Assembly (NCBI GenBank): GCA_964059195.1 | Contig: CAXKWD010000009.1 | Coordinates: 88,261,432-88,325,431 of the forward strand | DNA from: Ectobius pallidus | Lineage: Eukaryota; Arthropoda; Insecta; Blattodea; Ectobiidae | DNA length: 64,000 bases | Direction: 5' to 3' | Part shown: in pieces, positions 21,316-33,055 of the stretch | How positions within the stretch are numbered: the first letter of the stretch is position 1 | Layout: every line of letters starts with the position of its first letter | Position numbers and translations under genes: made by a program | Notes under the pieces: generated by a model | Databases searched by the model: none | Seen by the model: only the letters and a program-made list of their open reading frames with translations | Told to the model about the DNA's origin: nothing

Positions 21316-21410
21316 AATACAGTTATAGTGCCAGAATGGCACTTTATGAGATTGTGTGGTGAACGGGAAAATGCCTGTCCGCTTGTCAGTCCGTAATTGT
21401 CAAATTGAAT
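21316..21410 (+). repeat. Dispersed repeat G, terminal fragment
   Basis: GTGCCAGAATGGCACTTTATGAGATTGTGTGG and the following GTCCGTCCG-like run match the left end of 40812-41515, then similarity stops. Confidence 0.6.
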
Positions 21411-21429
21411 TAAATTATAGACTGTAAAG

Positions 21430-21640
21430 AATGACAAGTCGTAAGCCCATTGCCTCGACGATCACCTAGTAGGTAAATAAGGCAATGAACCTACTTGGAC
21501 GTGAAAAGGCCGGATAATTTAGTCCAGGGGCTCTAATTTAGGCCTACGGCTCGGGACTTCTATTCATGCTCAGGATTTTTACATCCTGGAAAATCCATGG
21601 ACTTCTGCCGGGTCCAGACGTAGGCTCCACCGACACCTAC
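21430..21640 (-). repeat. SINE family C, diverged and headless
   Basis: ACTTGGACGTGAAAAGGCCG, AATTTAGTCCAGGGGCTCTAATTTAGG and ACATCCTGGAAAATCCATGG match the minus-strand body of the family C copy at 46128-46432. The tRNA-like head is missing. Confidence 0.65.
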
Positions 21641-21659
21641 AGATATTTTTTTTTTTATG

Positions 21660-23011
21660 GAGGAAGACAACGCCAAAAATATTTATATAATAAGAGGAAG
21701 TGTTTGTCTGTTTGTTTATCTGTCCGTGAGCGATGCCCAGCCAAATCTCAGGACACGCAGAAATCTTAAATTTTTAACATTCGTAGATGCATTGAATGCA
21801 CCTCGAAGTCAGATTATTTATCTTTGCTTTCGTTCGCGAGTTTAGAGCACGAAGGTGGCAGAAAATTTGATTTTTTTTATCTATCGAAACACCAGTTTTC
21901 GCTAAATTATTTCAACTGTAAAATGAACTGCACGTAGTCTTGCTTTCCTTCGATTTTGTTAGCTCGCTCTGCTTGATGCGTTTGTTTATAACATTTATAA
22001 CATAACATTTGTTTATAACATTAACATTTTAATTACGGCACGCAAATGTCTGATTATATGGGTGGACGGTAGGGAGACCATGAATGTAGGCCTAAATGAG
22101 AAGAAAACTGATCGATTTGGACGAAACTCGCTATGCCGAGGGAAGTCGAACTTAAATTGCTTTTTTCTGGACTGAATTTTTTAATTGTAAAATGCACCTC
22201 GAAGCCAGATTCTTAGGTATATCATTAATAGTTAATTAATATCAATATTAATAGTTAATATTAATAGAATAATAGTATTCATAAATTATCAATGAATGAT
22301 TTATCTGTAAGTGTTAATAAATACAATGTTTTAATGAGTTTGCTGTTAAATATATTATTTTAAAAAATCTATCCCATGAATTAGGCTAATAAACGCGGGC
22401 GAATCCGCGGGCACCTGCTAAGTAGAGTAGGCTATAAAATGAACCTCTAAAAGAGTATAATGGTCAATCTAATCTCCTTCCAGATAAATAAGAATTTTTT
22501 TAGATACATACATTTTAAGCCTCAAGTTTCTCTGGCAGTCTTAGCCAGAAGAAAGGGGGTACGATTAAAATTTTTTTTAAAAGTTCGAGAATCATTGTTC
22601 TCGAGTTGGATACGTCACTTAGGTCCTTATATTATAATTCAAGTCCACTAATTCATCGTTACAGATGTAAAGTGATTTACATGAGTCCATGAATTCGAGG
22701 AACTACAATAAAAACTGATATTAGACTCTGCAGTAAGAAAGCTTATAATGCAAACTGTAAATAAACCTCAAGCTGAGAAACAAATTCCAAGAAACAATTT
22801 ATATCGCAAGACGAATAGGCGTATTATAATATGATCTCCCATGTAATTTGAACAGCAAATAAACAACATGTGCCAGGAGTATTGGTGGAACTATACAAGG
22901 TTCCTGCACGTATTATCGAATATGATACATCCACTCTCGGGTATCCCGTCAATAGAAGCAGGAAGAATTTCAAGGAGCTAGAGACATATACAGGTGTATA
23001 TATATATATCT
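21660..23011. other. Unassigned non-coding sequence, 1.35 kb
   Basis: No recognised repeat or gene. A short duplication of ATAACATTTATAACA occurs near 21990. Confidence 0.4.
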
Positions 23012-23262
23012 TTTTTGAAGTGAAACTTCTTTAGCCGCGGTAGGGGTATATCGAGAGCTTGTGTAACGCTCAAAATCGTCACGAAATTAGTGAGGTGTGA
23101 CTGCACAGAAAACAATCAACTCAATGATAAGGCTTATCCAAAATTTAAAAATAAAAAAATAAAAAATCGAAAACCCAAAATTTAAAAATCTAAAAATTAA
23201 AAATCCCAAATTATAAAATCCAAAAAAAAAAAAAAAAAAAATCAAAGATCCAAAATTTTAAA
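23012..23262 (-). repeat. Dispersed repeat I, copy 1, with ATTTTGGA-type array
   Basis: Reverse complement of part of 43731-44342: GAAGTGAAACTTCTTTAGCC, CGCGGTAGGGGTA, TCGTCACGAAA, AGTGAGGTGTGACTGCACAG, then an A-rich array of AAAATTTAAAAAT/CCAAA units. A mariner fragment abuts the array. Confidence 0.65.
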
Positions 23263-23267
23263 AATCC

Positions 23268-23480
23268 TTGGTTCAAATCCCAGGCGGAGGCGGCACTCTT
23301 CTACGACACAGGTATTCAAAAGATGGTGCCACGGTAAGACAATTGTCTCAATTCTGGTAGCGAATGTGTTGAAAACTAGCTGAACAATGTCTGTGTCTGT
23401 TGCAATAAATATTTCCTTGAAATTGTGTTTTGTTTCTGTAAACGACCCCAGGGAACCTTATTTTCTGGACGCGCCTTGAG
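23268..23480 (+). mobile_element. Mariner 3' end fragment
   Basis: Matches one arm of the fold-back mariner: GGTTCAAATCCCAGGCGG, CTACGACACAGGTATTC, and the terminal GGAACCTTATTTTCTGGACG. Transposase C-terminal reading is broken. The 5' part is absent. Confidence 0.7.
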
Positions 23481-24299
23481 TGTGTGTGTGTCGTATGTTT
23501 AAAGGTGTGTGTGTCTGTGTGTAATTATGAAAAAAGAACACGAAAAATTAGAAGATTTACGCCTCTCATTATTAACAGCGTAATGACATAGCTTGTGCTA
23601 CGTATAATACTCTCAGAGGCCTTCTGAATAATAAACCAGCAGTAAATTGCCCTGGTCTGCGTTCCGAGGTCTCTAAGCTCAGGTAAGGGTGAATCTGATT
23701 TCCTGTTATCATCGATTTTGAACGTTAAGTACCATGCAACACTCATCAACACTGACCGTGCAAGATTCTATCTCTGCTGTAAGGATACAAGCCTATCAAT
23801 GATAAAAACACATTAGGGGCGTGGATAGCTTGTAAAAGTACGCCACGGAGGAAAATGACGTAATTTGCAAACAAATAGCGAATATTATGATAATAGGGAT
23901 TATTCAGTTATCTGTTTATTTCTACATTAGCTTTAGCCCTTTCGCTTTACGGTTATTTAAATATGTAAGTTACATAAGTCTTAAAATATTTTAAATTTAA
24001 GGGAGTAGTAGCCTATGTTTATACAAAAAAGTCGGGTAGGCTGCATCGTGGGCAAAGCGCGTCTAAATCTAGCGATTTGCTTTCGTATTTGCAATAATTA
24101 GAAAAGGCAGTAGGTAGCCTATACTAGCATCTCGTATCTTATAGCCTACTATTTTGTTACTATTTTAAAAGTATAGGGCAAAAGCTACGATCTACCATAC
24201 TTTTTTTCTGTTAAATGGCGAAATATGATGTTCCTAAGAGTAAAGTAGGGTTTATAAAAATGGATATTAAATAAATAAATAGTAATTGATAAGGCACAG
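23481..24299. other. Unassigned non-coding sequence
   Basis: A GT-rich run (GTGTGTGTG) follows the mariner end; nothing else recognised. Confidence 0.4.
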
Positions 24300-24790
24300 A
24301 GGTTTGTGAAAAATCATATTTTTAATAACGCTGGTGTTGAAATTTGTACAAAATATTGAAGAAATGACACAAATTTGGTTTATTTTTTCATATTGTTGCA
24401 TATTTTGCTAGTTTTGCGACAATGCATCATATTTGCTTGATATTAAAATATCTGTGCATAGCTTATTTAATTTGTCAAATTTTTACAGCATATTTATGGA
24501 AGATTTTAAATATTGTGCATATCTCTGTTAATTCGAATATCTACAGCATATTTCACTAAGTGACTTTTTTGAGAACACACTGTACAATAAGTGCATAACC
24601 TAATGTTTTCGGAACTGATATTATTATTATTGAAGCGACGTAGCACTTCTTTAGTTTTCAATTTACTAAAATTTGTTACATTCACCTTTTTTATGTTCGT
24701 AACGTAATTTATACAACTTTTATTACTTCCTTCAATTTATATTGTAATTCGTTAACAAGAGAACGTAAAATATTAAAATCACTTAAACGA
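24300..24790 (-). repeat. Dispersed repeat K, copy 2
   Basis: Reverse complement of 5590-6215 and 42590-43095: TTGCGACAATGCATCATATT, TTGATATTAAAATATCTGTG, CATAACCTAATGTTTTCGGAAC and ACTAAAATTTGTT occur in the expected inverted order. Confidence 0.6.
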
Positions 24791-27560
24791 TGGAGTATAC
24801 ATCATTGGTTCCGGATCATATTAGCAAGCATATTTCGTTTTCTTATAGAACATTAATTTTTAGACCTTAGTAATTGAAGTGCATTTGAATAACTGAATTT
24901 ATATTTTGTTTCTACAGTTATCAAGTCACATAAGCTGTGCGCTGTGGAAGCCAGATTAAATTCCCGTCAGTGCCGAGAGCTCTATAGATTATAATATTTT
25001 TGTGGAACAGATATTGTTACGGAATATAAAGCAGGCCTGCAAAATCGTAGTAATGGCGTAGTTGTCCGAAATAAAGAGTGGAAGCATTTTCGCTACCACC
25101 CACACGAGAATGGAGCCCAGCTTCCACAATGACGACGACTGAATGAATTAACAGTTGCGGCAGGCTTTGCATTGCTGGACCGGACGAACCGAAAATAGTC
25201 CACTGAAATACCAATTTATTTCAATTATACCCTTCCATTCAAACGTTGCTTGACAAATATGTAGCTCTCACACCATTAACTGAAGAGGACCTCAACAACA
25301 AACTGGGGGCGACTTTACGATTTTTTCAAGGGTGGGAAGATTTATCCCAAGATGTTTGGTTCAGTACTGCTGCGTTCTATATAGGTCGTATAATACATTT
25401 TTAATGGCAAGAAATAAATCAGTGTCTTTGGTTTTTTACAACTCACCTATTCCCCAAATATACTGCCCTATGTGTAGTGAGACACTACATTTTATGTGTA
25501 AAGCCGCAGTAATAGAACTGTTTATTTTGTTAAGGGATGACCGAAGTGTTAAGAATGATTCCCTACACTATTTGTCCTATAACCTTGATATATTAAACGT
25601 AAACCAAAATTAAAGTTTGAAATGTAGGCTAATTTAGTACCTCAGTTTGTTCTGAGATATTAATTATTTTGATTGAATTTTTAATCGAAATTGAAATCTA
25701 TATCCTCCGACAGATATTAAAATATGAACCTGATTTTTTATGTGAAATTCGTAGATGCTTGCTTTATATATTTACTAAAGGATTTTTATATTGTTTATAC
25801 TTGAAAATATTTTACTCAGTGAAATGAAATTTTAAAAATTGGCGTATGATTAGACAAAATTAAAAAAAAAATAATAATAACTATAGCCTACATCAAATTG
25901 TATATACACATTGTAAAGCACATTGTGAAAAAATGCCTTAGATATATATCTATTATAAGGGAGGAGATAGGTTTTGAATATGGTAAAATAACATGCAAAC
26001 TAAAACTGAGGAAACAGGCGATATTAAGTTTGTATTCACTTGTAGTTGGAAGCGTAATGACGTTTAACAAGTTTTAATTTAGACAAATTAAGCTGTTAGT
26101 AAGAACTATTTTTTTATTAATAAAAGGACTTCATGAGCCAAGGCTCATTAATAAACCCCGTACATATTTTACAGTTTGGCATACTGACAAATATACACTA
26201 ACTGATGTCAAAGTATTCTAATTAGTTAATATTACACAAATAGATACATTTCCACATATTTAAAGAGACCATTAAAATACATTATTCATATTTACAATTG
26301 TTCCAGAGCAAGCGATAAATATTGTATTAATAGGCCTACACACAATTCATTCGAGCGGCAATTCATTAAAACTATTAAATAAATTATATTTAACTCCTTC
26401 CATTCCGCATCTAGTAGATCTAATTTTCTGGCTGTGTAGCCTATATGTTCATGTTCCCTTGTAAAATTGCTATGACTAATCCATTCATACGCCGCGTGTT
26501 TGACAGTGACGAATAACGTTTTGCAATTCCTTAGATATAGACCAATGGCGATCATTTATCTTATAATATGTTTCCTCGGAATTCTATCTGATAAAACGTC
26601 AGCTCGTTACTGGGAACTTGTGGTCATTAATACGTCACATGCTGCCTGTGAACGGAGATTACGGATTTCATAATGAGATTACGAGATTCATTCGTCAATT
26701 CTCATGGGATTAGTTATGATAATCACGATTAAACACAACTTCCAGGTTATTAAAATCCAGACTGTGTAAAATATAAAAATATAATAAAAAAATTAGTGAT
26801 ATTAGGTAGATTTCGAAGAAAAATCTACCTATTGCAATGGATACCATGTCATGATTTTCGAAAAATTCTTTCATATCTTTACGTTTCATGCCTCCCTAAG
26901 TACGAAACCACCGCCTGTTCAAAAAGAAATTGTGATATTTATATATACTCGTATTTATATATATATCTTTACACGCTAGCGGCCGTAATTTTGAAGATAT
27001 TTGAACCAAATTTTATTATGTTATTTCTAGGCCCAATAGTTCGGACAAGTTCGTTAATGAGCAAAATCGGCCCAAGGGGGTGGTCGGGGGAGGGGGTTGA
27101 AATTTTAAAACATTTATATTTCGGCCCCTATGGATTATAGAGGGAAACTTTGTTTGAATAAATTACAGTACTCCCTATGGAGTTCACAGTGACACCAACG
27201 ATTCGGGGGTTTTGGGGGTACGAGTGAGGGTGGGGTGGGGGATGGAAATTCGAAATTTTTGAAACTACGTCTTGTGGGGTATCGTTGAAAAGCTCTTGAT
27301 GAGTACTAAACAAATCAATAACTAGTTTCTTGAAAGTTCTCATATAAGGCGAGATTTGGATGTTTGAAAAAGTGCTCTTTCCTCTTTTTTGCAGTTATTA
27401 TTGCGGTTTTGTCATGCCAAGGCTAAAGAAGAAGAGTACTAAGCAGCGACAATAAGTTAAACCAAAAGCACTTCGAAATCCGCCTCAGCCTGTAGGCTTG
27501 CCTAAAGGGATTTTTTTTACTAGCATTTATATAGGCATTATTTCAGTCTTAATCTATAGT
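24791..27560. other. Unassigned non-coding sequence, 2.8 kb
   Basis: No recognised gene. A short frame at about 25245-25400 (+) contains LLDKYVALTPLTEEDLNNKL, which looks protein-like, but I cannot assign it. The part at 26990-27350, with G-rich runs and GGGGTATCGTTGAAAAGCTC, has the feel of a dispersed repeat but has no second copy in this window. Confidence 0.4.
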
Positions 27561-27561
27561 T

Positions 27562-27635
27562 GGCCCGGGCGGCTTGGGTCGCTTAAATCCTAAAAGGGAG
27601 AGGTACCGGTAAATCTAAGATAAAGAAAGAAAAAA
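27562..27635 (+). repeat. SINE family B, 3' fragment
   Basis: GGCCCGGGCGGCTTGGGTCG, CTTAAATCCTAAAAGGGAGAGG and an AAAGAAAGA tail match the end of the family; strongly 5'-truncated. Confidence 0.7.
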
Positions 27636-28102
27636 TCTATAGTTCTTTAGTTGGAGTGTATAACGAATTGCCAACTTACGAATTGTTTATTCTGAATTAG
27701 TTAAAAATAATTTAAAGATTCTTTTTTTAATAATATCTTCAAATTGGAGCCGTATATGATAAATGGGTCTACAGAGTCAATGATTTAATAGTTTCAAATA
27801 GTTTTAACATTCACCCCAAATGCAAGTGGCTAACACTTCAGCAAGTTATGCAACTCCTAAACATTATCCGCAGTGAAACAAGCAGCCCTGGAAACTAATA
27901 TCAGAATTCAGACAATAAAACGCTTCGTATCACTACAGTTTATTTGGAGTTTTAAAAATTAATACAAAATATATTTAAACCTTTTTCCCCCTAAAAGTTA
28001 TTGCAACATACAAGCTTGTTTGAAATAAAGTTTTAATTAAAAACAGCAGCAGCAATTACACTGTACAGTGGGTCTGACCGAGAATCCAAGGCAGGTAAAG
28101 GC
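27636..28102. other. Unassigned non-coding sequence
   Basis: Nothing recognised. Confidence 0.4.
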
Positions 28103-28135
28103 TATTTAAACTTGAAGCAATACAGCGAGTTCAGT
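28103..28135 (+). promoter_or_regulatory. Candidate core promoter (TATA plus initiator)
   Basis: TATTTAAA at 28103-28110 lies 30 bp upstream of the A in TCAGTT (28131-28136), the spacing and initiator sequence expected for arthropod RNA polymerase II promoters. No downstream open frame or exon is evident, so it may be chance. Confidence 0.3.
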
Positions 28136-28391
28136 TCCCGGGAGAGCATTTCTGTTCACGTCATTAACAGGCCGACAGACTCATCATTTACGTACCAGTG
28201 GTTTCAGGCATTCTGTTCACATGACAAACACTGAGGCTCTAAACGCGTGATAACGATCTGCACAATCAACTTCTCATTATCATATGGAATAGACACCTTC
28301 ACATTCCACAGTGCAACTACACTCTATGACAATGCGGTATATTGCAATACGAGTGCCATAAGTGCATCGTTGGAGAATCGAGCAAAATAAT

Positions 28392-28582
28392 CACTGGCGG
28401 ACGCAGAATTTTTTTCGGGGGAGGGGGATTTGAATAGGTAGAAAGAATACTAAAACAAATTAATTAACTTACATACATAATTTGTTTATAAAACTGGCCA
28501 CCTAGAGTGCACATATAGCCTTTTTTTTCAAATTTCGGGGGGGGGGATATATTCCCCCTGCCCCCCCCTGCGTCCGCCACTG
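28392..28582. mobile_element. Non-autonomous hAT element, 191 bp
   Basis: Termini CACTGGCGGACGCAG and CTGCGTCCGCCACTG (complement CAGTGGCGGACGCAG, one mismatch) are flanked by AAAATAAT and AAAATGAT (28384-28391, 28583-28590), an 8-bp duplication with one change. G/C homopolymer runs lie just inside each end. Confidence 0.8.
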
Positions 28583-28610
28583 AAAATGATTATTGAAATG
28601 ACAAACCGAG

Positions 28611-28990
28611 CAGGGTGGCGGTGGCGGTGGCGAGTTGTGCCCCCGCCAAGGGCGCAGGTACAAAGAGGGCGCCAAATTAACCATGAAAAATACCACCTTT
28701 TTTTTTAGACTGGTGCAATTTATCAAGCAATAAAAATTATAGATTTTATGATTTAATTATTTTTTAAGTAGTTCAATCGTCTGAAAATAAGGTTTTAGTA
28801 CCTTCAAAATCCGACACTTAGTTCATTTTCAAATTGAGGTTTAGGTTTTCTTTGAAAATAACAGTGTTTTTATATTAAAGTAATAAACCATTTTACAGAG
28901 ATTTTAAAAGAATGTTCAGACCCCCCAGTATTGGAGGGCGCAGATTTGTCAAACTCGCCAAGAGCGCAGAAGGACCTTGCTACGGCCCTG
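28611..28990. mobile_element. Non-autonomous hAT element, 380 bp
   Basis: Ends CAGGG...CCCTG are flanked by a perfect 8-bp duplication, AAACCGAG (28603-28610 and 28991-28998). TIRs are short, but GCGCC-type subterminal motifs recur near both ends. Only 28 bp separate it from the preceding hAT element. Confidence 0.7.
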
Positions 28991-28998
28991 AAACCGAG

Positions 28999-30269
28999 GG
29001 CGAGTCTTTTTAGATTTCCGAGATTCTCCAATAGACTTACGGTACCTTTAAAATATGCTATCATTTCTATGATAAAGATTTAACTGACAGTAAAAATGCA
29101 ACTTAGTGAAATAGTTATTTACGATACAAGGGTTAAAAGAAGGGTTTTATTTTGCGAATAGGCATGTTTGCGGAACGAACCGATAAGGGCTCAGTCCAAG
29201 TATGTCTAAAATTTCAGATCTCTGCGTGCAGTAGATTTCGTGGGCATCGCGCACAACAGACAAATAGACAAAACACTTTCTCTTATTATTATAAATATGA
29301 CCGATGGGCCTAATAGTGTTTTTGGGTCCAGAGGTCCCCTGAGTCCAAAAATACCACTTTTAGAAACATATCAACGAGTTTATTTGTCTATCTCTCTATC
29401 TGCCCTTCCATGTGTCAGTCTGAGAACATGTTCGAAAGAAACTTTATATTTGGTTAAGAATCCTTCGGAAAATGGACTTGAAGCACTTCGATCACTTTCT
29501 CTTACTGCCACCTTTCATGAAGAAAATTTTACTTTTTTACGATTTTCTTGCAAAAGGCTCAAACGATTTTGTTTTGAAGATTGTATAGCCTACTGGCGGT
29601 ATTGTACGAGGTGGAAGTAGTATAAATGTACAGATTAAAGTGGGCAGTACCAAGGTTAAAATTTAAATAAATGTCAAAACTTATTTTGAGATTAGGCTGC
29701 TCCGTGATTAATGAGGTAACATGTTTCAGAAGAATGGCAACAGCGCACAATCAATTTGTTCTCCCTGTGGCAATGACCTGTCTGTCACTAGTATGAAAAC
29801 AAACCCACTGCATGACGAATACATTTGTTTTGACGTTGTCTTATTTAATGGAGCATGAGGCCCAAGTAAGAATATTTGTACTAAATTATCACGAAAACTG
29901 CGTAACTTGATTGAAAAATACCAACGGAAAATGTATTCCTTATTCTATCCTCTGCCGATGTAAAACAAAATTAAAGCAAGGCTAATGTTTGGGGGACTTT
30001 TTTTTTCTCCTGAGAAAAGTACTCACTTGATGGTATCTGATTTTTTGTTTGTTTCTACTGAAGGAACAAGCTATTCAAATATGCACAGTTATATTACCTC
30101 CACTCTGGGCGAAGATCTAAAACTTTTATTTGAAAGCTTTTTTCCTTGAAATTCTCTGAAGGCTAGGTAATAAACTAGTTGGTTATAAACTATTCAACAA
30201 ACTTAGAAAAATCTTGCGGATAATACGGCTTTGCATTATGCTGAGACAACTGAATGTGCATATCTCGCA
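28999..30269. other. Unassigned non-coding sequence, 1.3 kb
   Basis: No gene. The 126-codon frame at 29240-29620 (+) has no family resemblance; the block near 29300-29500 has motifs (TTTTTGGGTCCAGAGG, CCCTTCCATGTGTCAGTC) typical of dispersed repeats here. Confidence 0.4.
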
Positions 30270-30848
30270 ATGCAGCCACAGTATGGGAATATGAAGCAAG
30301 AAACAGCCACAACGAGGAAATATGAAGCAAGAAGCAGCCACAATGTGGGAATATGAAGCAAAAAGTAGCCACAAAGTACGAATATGAAGCTAGAAGAAGC
30401 CACAATGTGGGATTATGAATCAAGAAGCAGCCACAATGTGGGAATATGAAGAAGCCACAGTGTGGAATATGAAGCAAGAAGCAGCCACAACGAGGAAATA
30501 TGAAGCAGGAAGCAGCCACAATGTGGGAATATGAAGCAAAAAGTGTCACAAAGTACGAATATGAAGCTAGAAGCAGCCACAATGTGGGAATATGAAGCAA
30601 GAAGCAGCCACAATGTGGGAATATGAAGCAAAAAGTAGCCACAAAGTACGAATATGAAGCTAGAAGAAGCCACAATGTGGGATTATGAATCAAGAAGCAG
30701 CCACAATGTGGGAATATGAAGAAGCCACGGTGTGGAATATGAAGCAAGAAGAAACCACAGTATGGAATATGAAGCAAGAAGCAGCCACAATGTGGGAATA
30801 TGCAATAAGAAGCATCCATAATGTCGGAATATGAAGCAAGAAGTAAGA
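30270..30848. repeat. 31-bp minisatellite with higher-order structure
   Basis: About 19 variant units, consensus two halves GAATATGAAGCAAGAAG and CAGCCACAATGTGG (31 bp; some units about 26 bp). A block of several units recurs with a 270-bp shift (for example GATTATGAAT at 30411 and 30681). Because 31 is not a multiple of 3 and the minus strand of the unit lacks stops, all three minus frames stay open; the 209-codon minus frame (30190-30819) simply reads hydrophobic permutations such as CGCFLLHI and LWLLLASYS. Not counted as a gene. Confidence 0.9.
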
Positions 30849-31808
30849 AAGTAAAGTGATTGCATTACATATTTTCATTGCATCGGATTTCTAGAGGGTT
30901 TTCGGTTAGGGGCTAATGTCATAATAAAAGATTCCAAACATTCCCACGTTTCTCTTTCACGTTCTTGCCAGTAGTAGGAGGAGATGGCGTGAAATTTGAA
31001 AGCTGAAAACCAGCGCGCTTCATGACATGACATAATGGAGAGTTTAAAATATTGAAGAGCTCGTGGTGCATAAAATAGACAGAGAAATTGGTTTCGATTT
31101 CCATTCCTCCCGTCACTTCTGATTTTCTACTTCGTTCTCTAACGGTCATTGATCACAATATTTTTACTCAAACCGCCAACAATTATAAGTACAAACATGC
31201 TGCTCTTCACAGCAAGATTTAGTATATTATCCTTCAACAAGCATCCCACAACAAGCAGTGAAATTAGCGTAAAACGTGCGCATTGTATAGGCTAGCTTTT
31301 GGAAATGGAATTCTAGTGTACACATACTTCATCGATTTTCCTAATCAGGAATACTTAACGTAGCAAAAGGAAAGAAGATAGAAGATAATACCTAATATTC
31401 TACAAAGAGAATTCGGCTAAAGATAAGATTAAGTCGCCCCTTACGCTCCGAACAATGCGTTGCTGTTCGCTTGTTATCTCGGCACACCCGATCGTTCCTT
31501 CTCTCCAAACTCCCGATCGTACCAAATACAAGCTACCAACCCATACACCAAAATGACAACCCTCTAGCTTACTCGGCACTCCCGACCAGACCACAATCAC
31601 CTCTTCACATAATCTAAATAATGCAAAACACTAACCACATTAGTTAAGTGCGCGAGCGGAGGCGGCAGCCGAAGCGAAGCGCCCTTGCATTTTCGAATAA
31701 TGTACGATACACTGTTTGTAGGTTTCGAAAATGTGGCATATTATATCTTCCAGACGTTAGTAAGCCTGTCAACTTTTACGTAAGACATGAGGCTTTTGTT
31801 TACCGGTA
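30849..31808. other. Unassigned non-coding sequence
   Basis: No repeat recognised. Base composition becomes more GC- and CpG-rich around 31430-31720 (for example GTGCGCGAGCGGAGGCGG near 31647), preceding the candidate promoter. Confidence 0.4.
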
Positions 31809-31878
31809 TGACGTCACACTACCAACGTCCAATCACGAGTTTCTACGTAATATGAGGACAGAAGAAGTGGTATAAAAG
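31809..31878 (+). promoter_or_regulatory. Candidate promoter: CRE, CCAAT, TATA
   Basis: A consensus CRE, TGACGTCA (31809-31816), a CCAAT box (31829-31833) and TATAAAAG (31871-31878) lie in that order within 70 bp, downstream of a CpG-containing stretch. Transcription would start around 31900; CAAG|GTGCGA near 31920 could be a splice donor of a non-coding first exon. No coding exon follows in view. It could also belong to a mobile element. Confidence 0.4.
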
Positions 31879-31879
31879 A

Positions 31880-32227
31880 AAGTGCATCGCGAGGGAGTGG
31901 CGGGTGGGAACATTCATCCAAGGTGCGACTTAAATTTATTTTTCCCGAGAATTCATACACTGAACAAAAGGCATAGCAGGGGAGCTGGAACATTAATAAT
32001 GGTTTGAAGATCTGGGCCCTGTTTCATAGAACGTTTACTCATATTATAAGCAAATACCTAATAATATTAGTTAATATTATTATTTTTCTGTTTCATTAGC
32101 ATATTGTCAAATACGTAATTACTTATGAGCTCTTGACACTAAATTATTAGTACTTCATAAGTTATTACTAATATTATTATTAGTAAAGTGTTTCATATAA
32201 TGCAAATATAATAAATACCAGCAAGTT
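31880..32227. other. Unassigned, region downstream of candidate promoter
   Basis: Rich in TAATATTA/ATTATTAGTA variants (32040-32190), which could fold back locally; no coding exon seen. Confidence 0.35.
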
Positions 32228-32299
32228 GCCATAGTTGCTCATTTGGTAAGAGCAGCGGCACGGAGAGCCGAAGATCCTGGTTCAAATCTCGGCTATGAC
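32228..32299 (+). tRNA. tRNA-like sequence (pseudo-tRNA or SINE head)
   Basis: 72 nt that fit a cloverleaf: acceptor GCCATAG/CTATGAC (6 of 7 pairs), D arm GCTC...GAGC, anticodon stem with 4 of 5 pairs, and T arm with TTCAAAT loop. The anticodon loop reads ACGGAGA, which would give GGA (Ser) but has C at position 33 and no long variable arm, so a functional tRNA is unlikely. Both pol III boxes are present. Confidence 0.45.
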
Positions 32300-32657
32300 A
32301 TTTGAGTACAGTTCATGAATCTGTGGTTCGTTTTAATCGTTTCGTTTCGAAATTGTGCATTTGGAAGCACAGAATTCGTACTATTCATTTAATTATTCAA
32401 ATTTATTACGTATTACAATATAATTAAGAATTCATGCAATTTGTTTACAAATGATGTCAATGTTAATAAATATAATGTTTTAATTATTTTTCTGTTAACT
32501 ACTAACTTACTTATTTACTCAATGGCAATAGACAATCCCTAAGCCAGCTACAGGAATATTATATATTTTATGGAATCCGAAGGTTCCTTGCCACGCTTAC
32601 CTGAGCCCGCCATTCAACCCTATTCTGTGCTAACTCCATCCAGCCATCCCTTGCAAT

Positions 32658-33055
32658 CATAGGCGTACCGAGGGGGGGGGGGTTGGGGGTTTGAACCCCC
32701 CCCCCATTGATTAAAAAAAGGAAAATTCTATAATTTTTTAAAGTCTGCCCATAAATTACTTAATACAAGTATAAAGCGCGGGAAGCTTAAAACTCGTTAT
32801 TTTGAGTCTTAATTTTTAAAATTTTTCCGGGGGGGGACCCCCGGAAGCTTAAAATTTGTTATTTTGCGCCTTAATTTTTAAAATTTTCCGGGGAAGGACC
32901 CCCGGAAGCTTAAAACTCGTTATTTTGCATCTTAATTTTTAAAATTTTCCGGGGGAGGGCCCCCGGACCCCCCTCTCCCTGGGGGGTATTCCATACCCCC
33001 AGACCCCGCGGATGTTATAACCCCCCCCCATACGGTCGGCCTGGTTACGCCTATG
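32658..33055. mobile_element. Non-autonomous hAT family M, copy 1
   Basis: Ends CATAGGCGTA and GGTTACGCCTATG form a TIR of about 13 bp; flanked by a perfect 8-bp duplication, CTTGCAAT (32650-32657, 33056-33063). Inside are three tandem units of about 61 bp (GGAAGCTTAAAA at 32781, 32843 and 32904) and C/G runs near both ends. The second copy at 60511 has only one unit, which accounts for the length difference of 120 bp. Confidence 0.85.

Noticed and set aside
26796..27140. 114-codon plus-strand frame
   Set aside because: Low-complexity tyrosine-rich segment, crosses an AT run, no recognisable domain or splice context.
30190..30819. 209-codon minus-strand open frame, the longest in the window
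   Set aside because: It lies in the 31-bp minisatellite and is matched by open frames in the other two minus phases; the protein is a permuted hydrophobic repeat.
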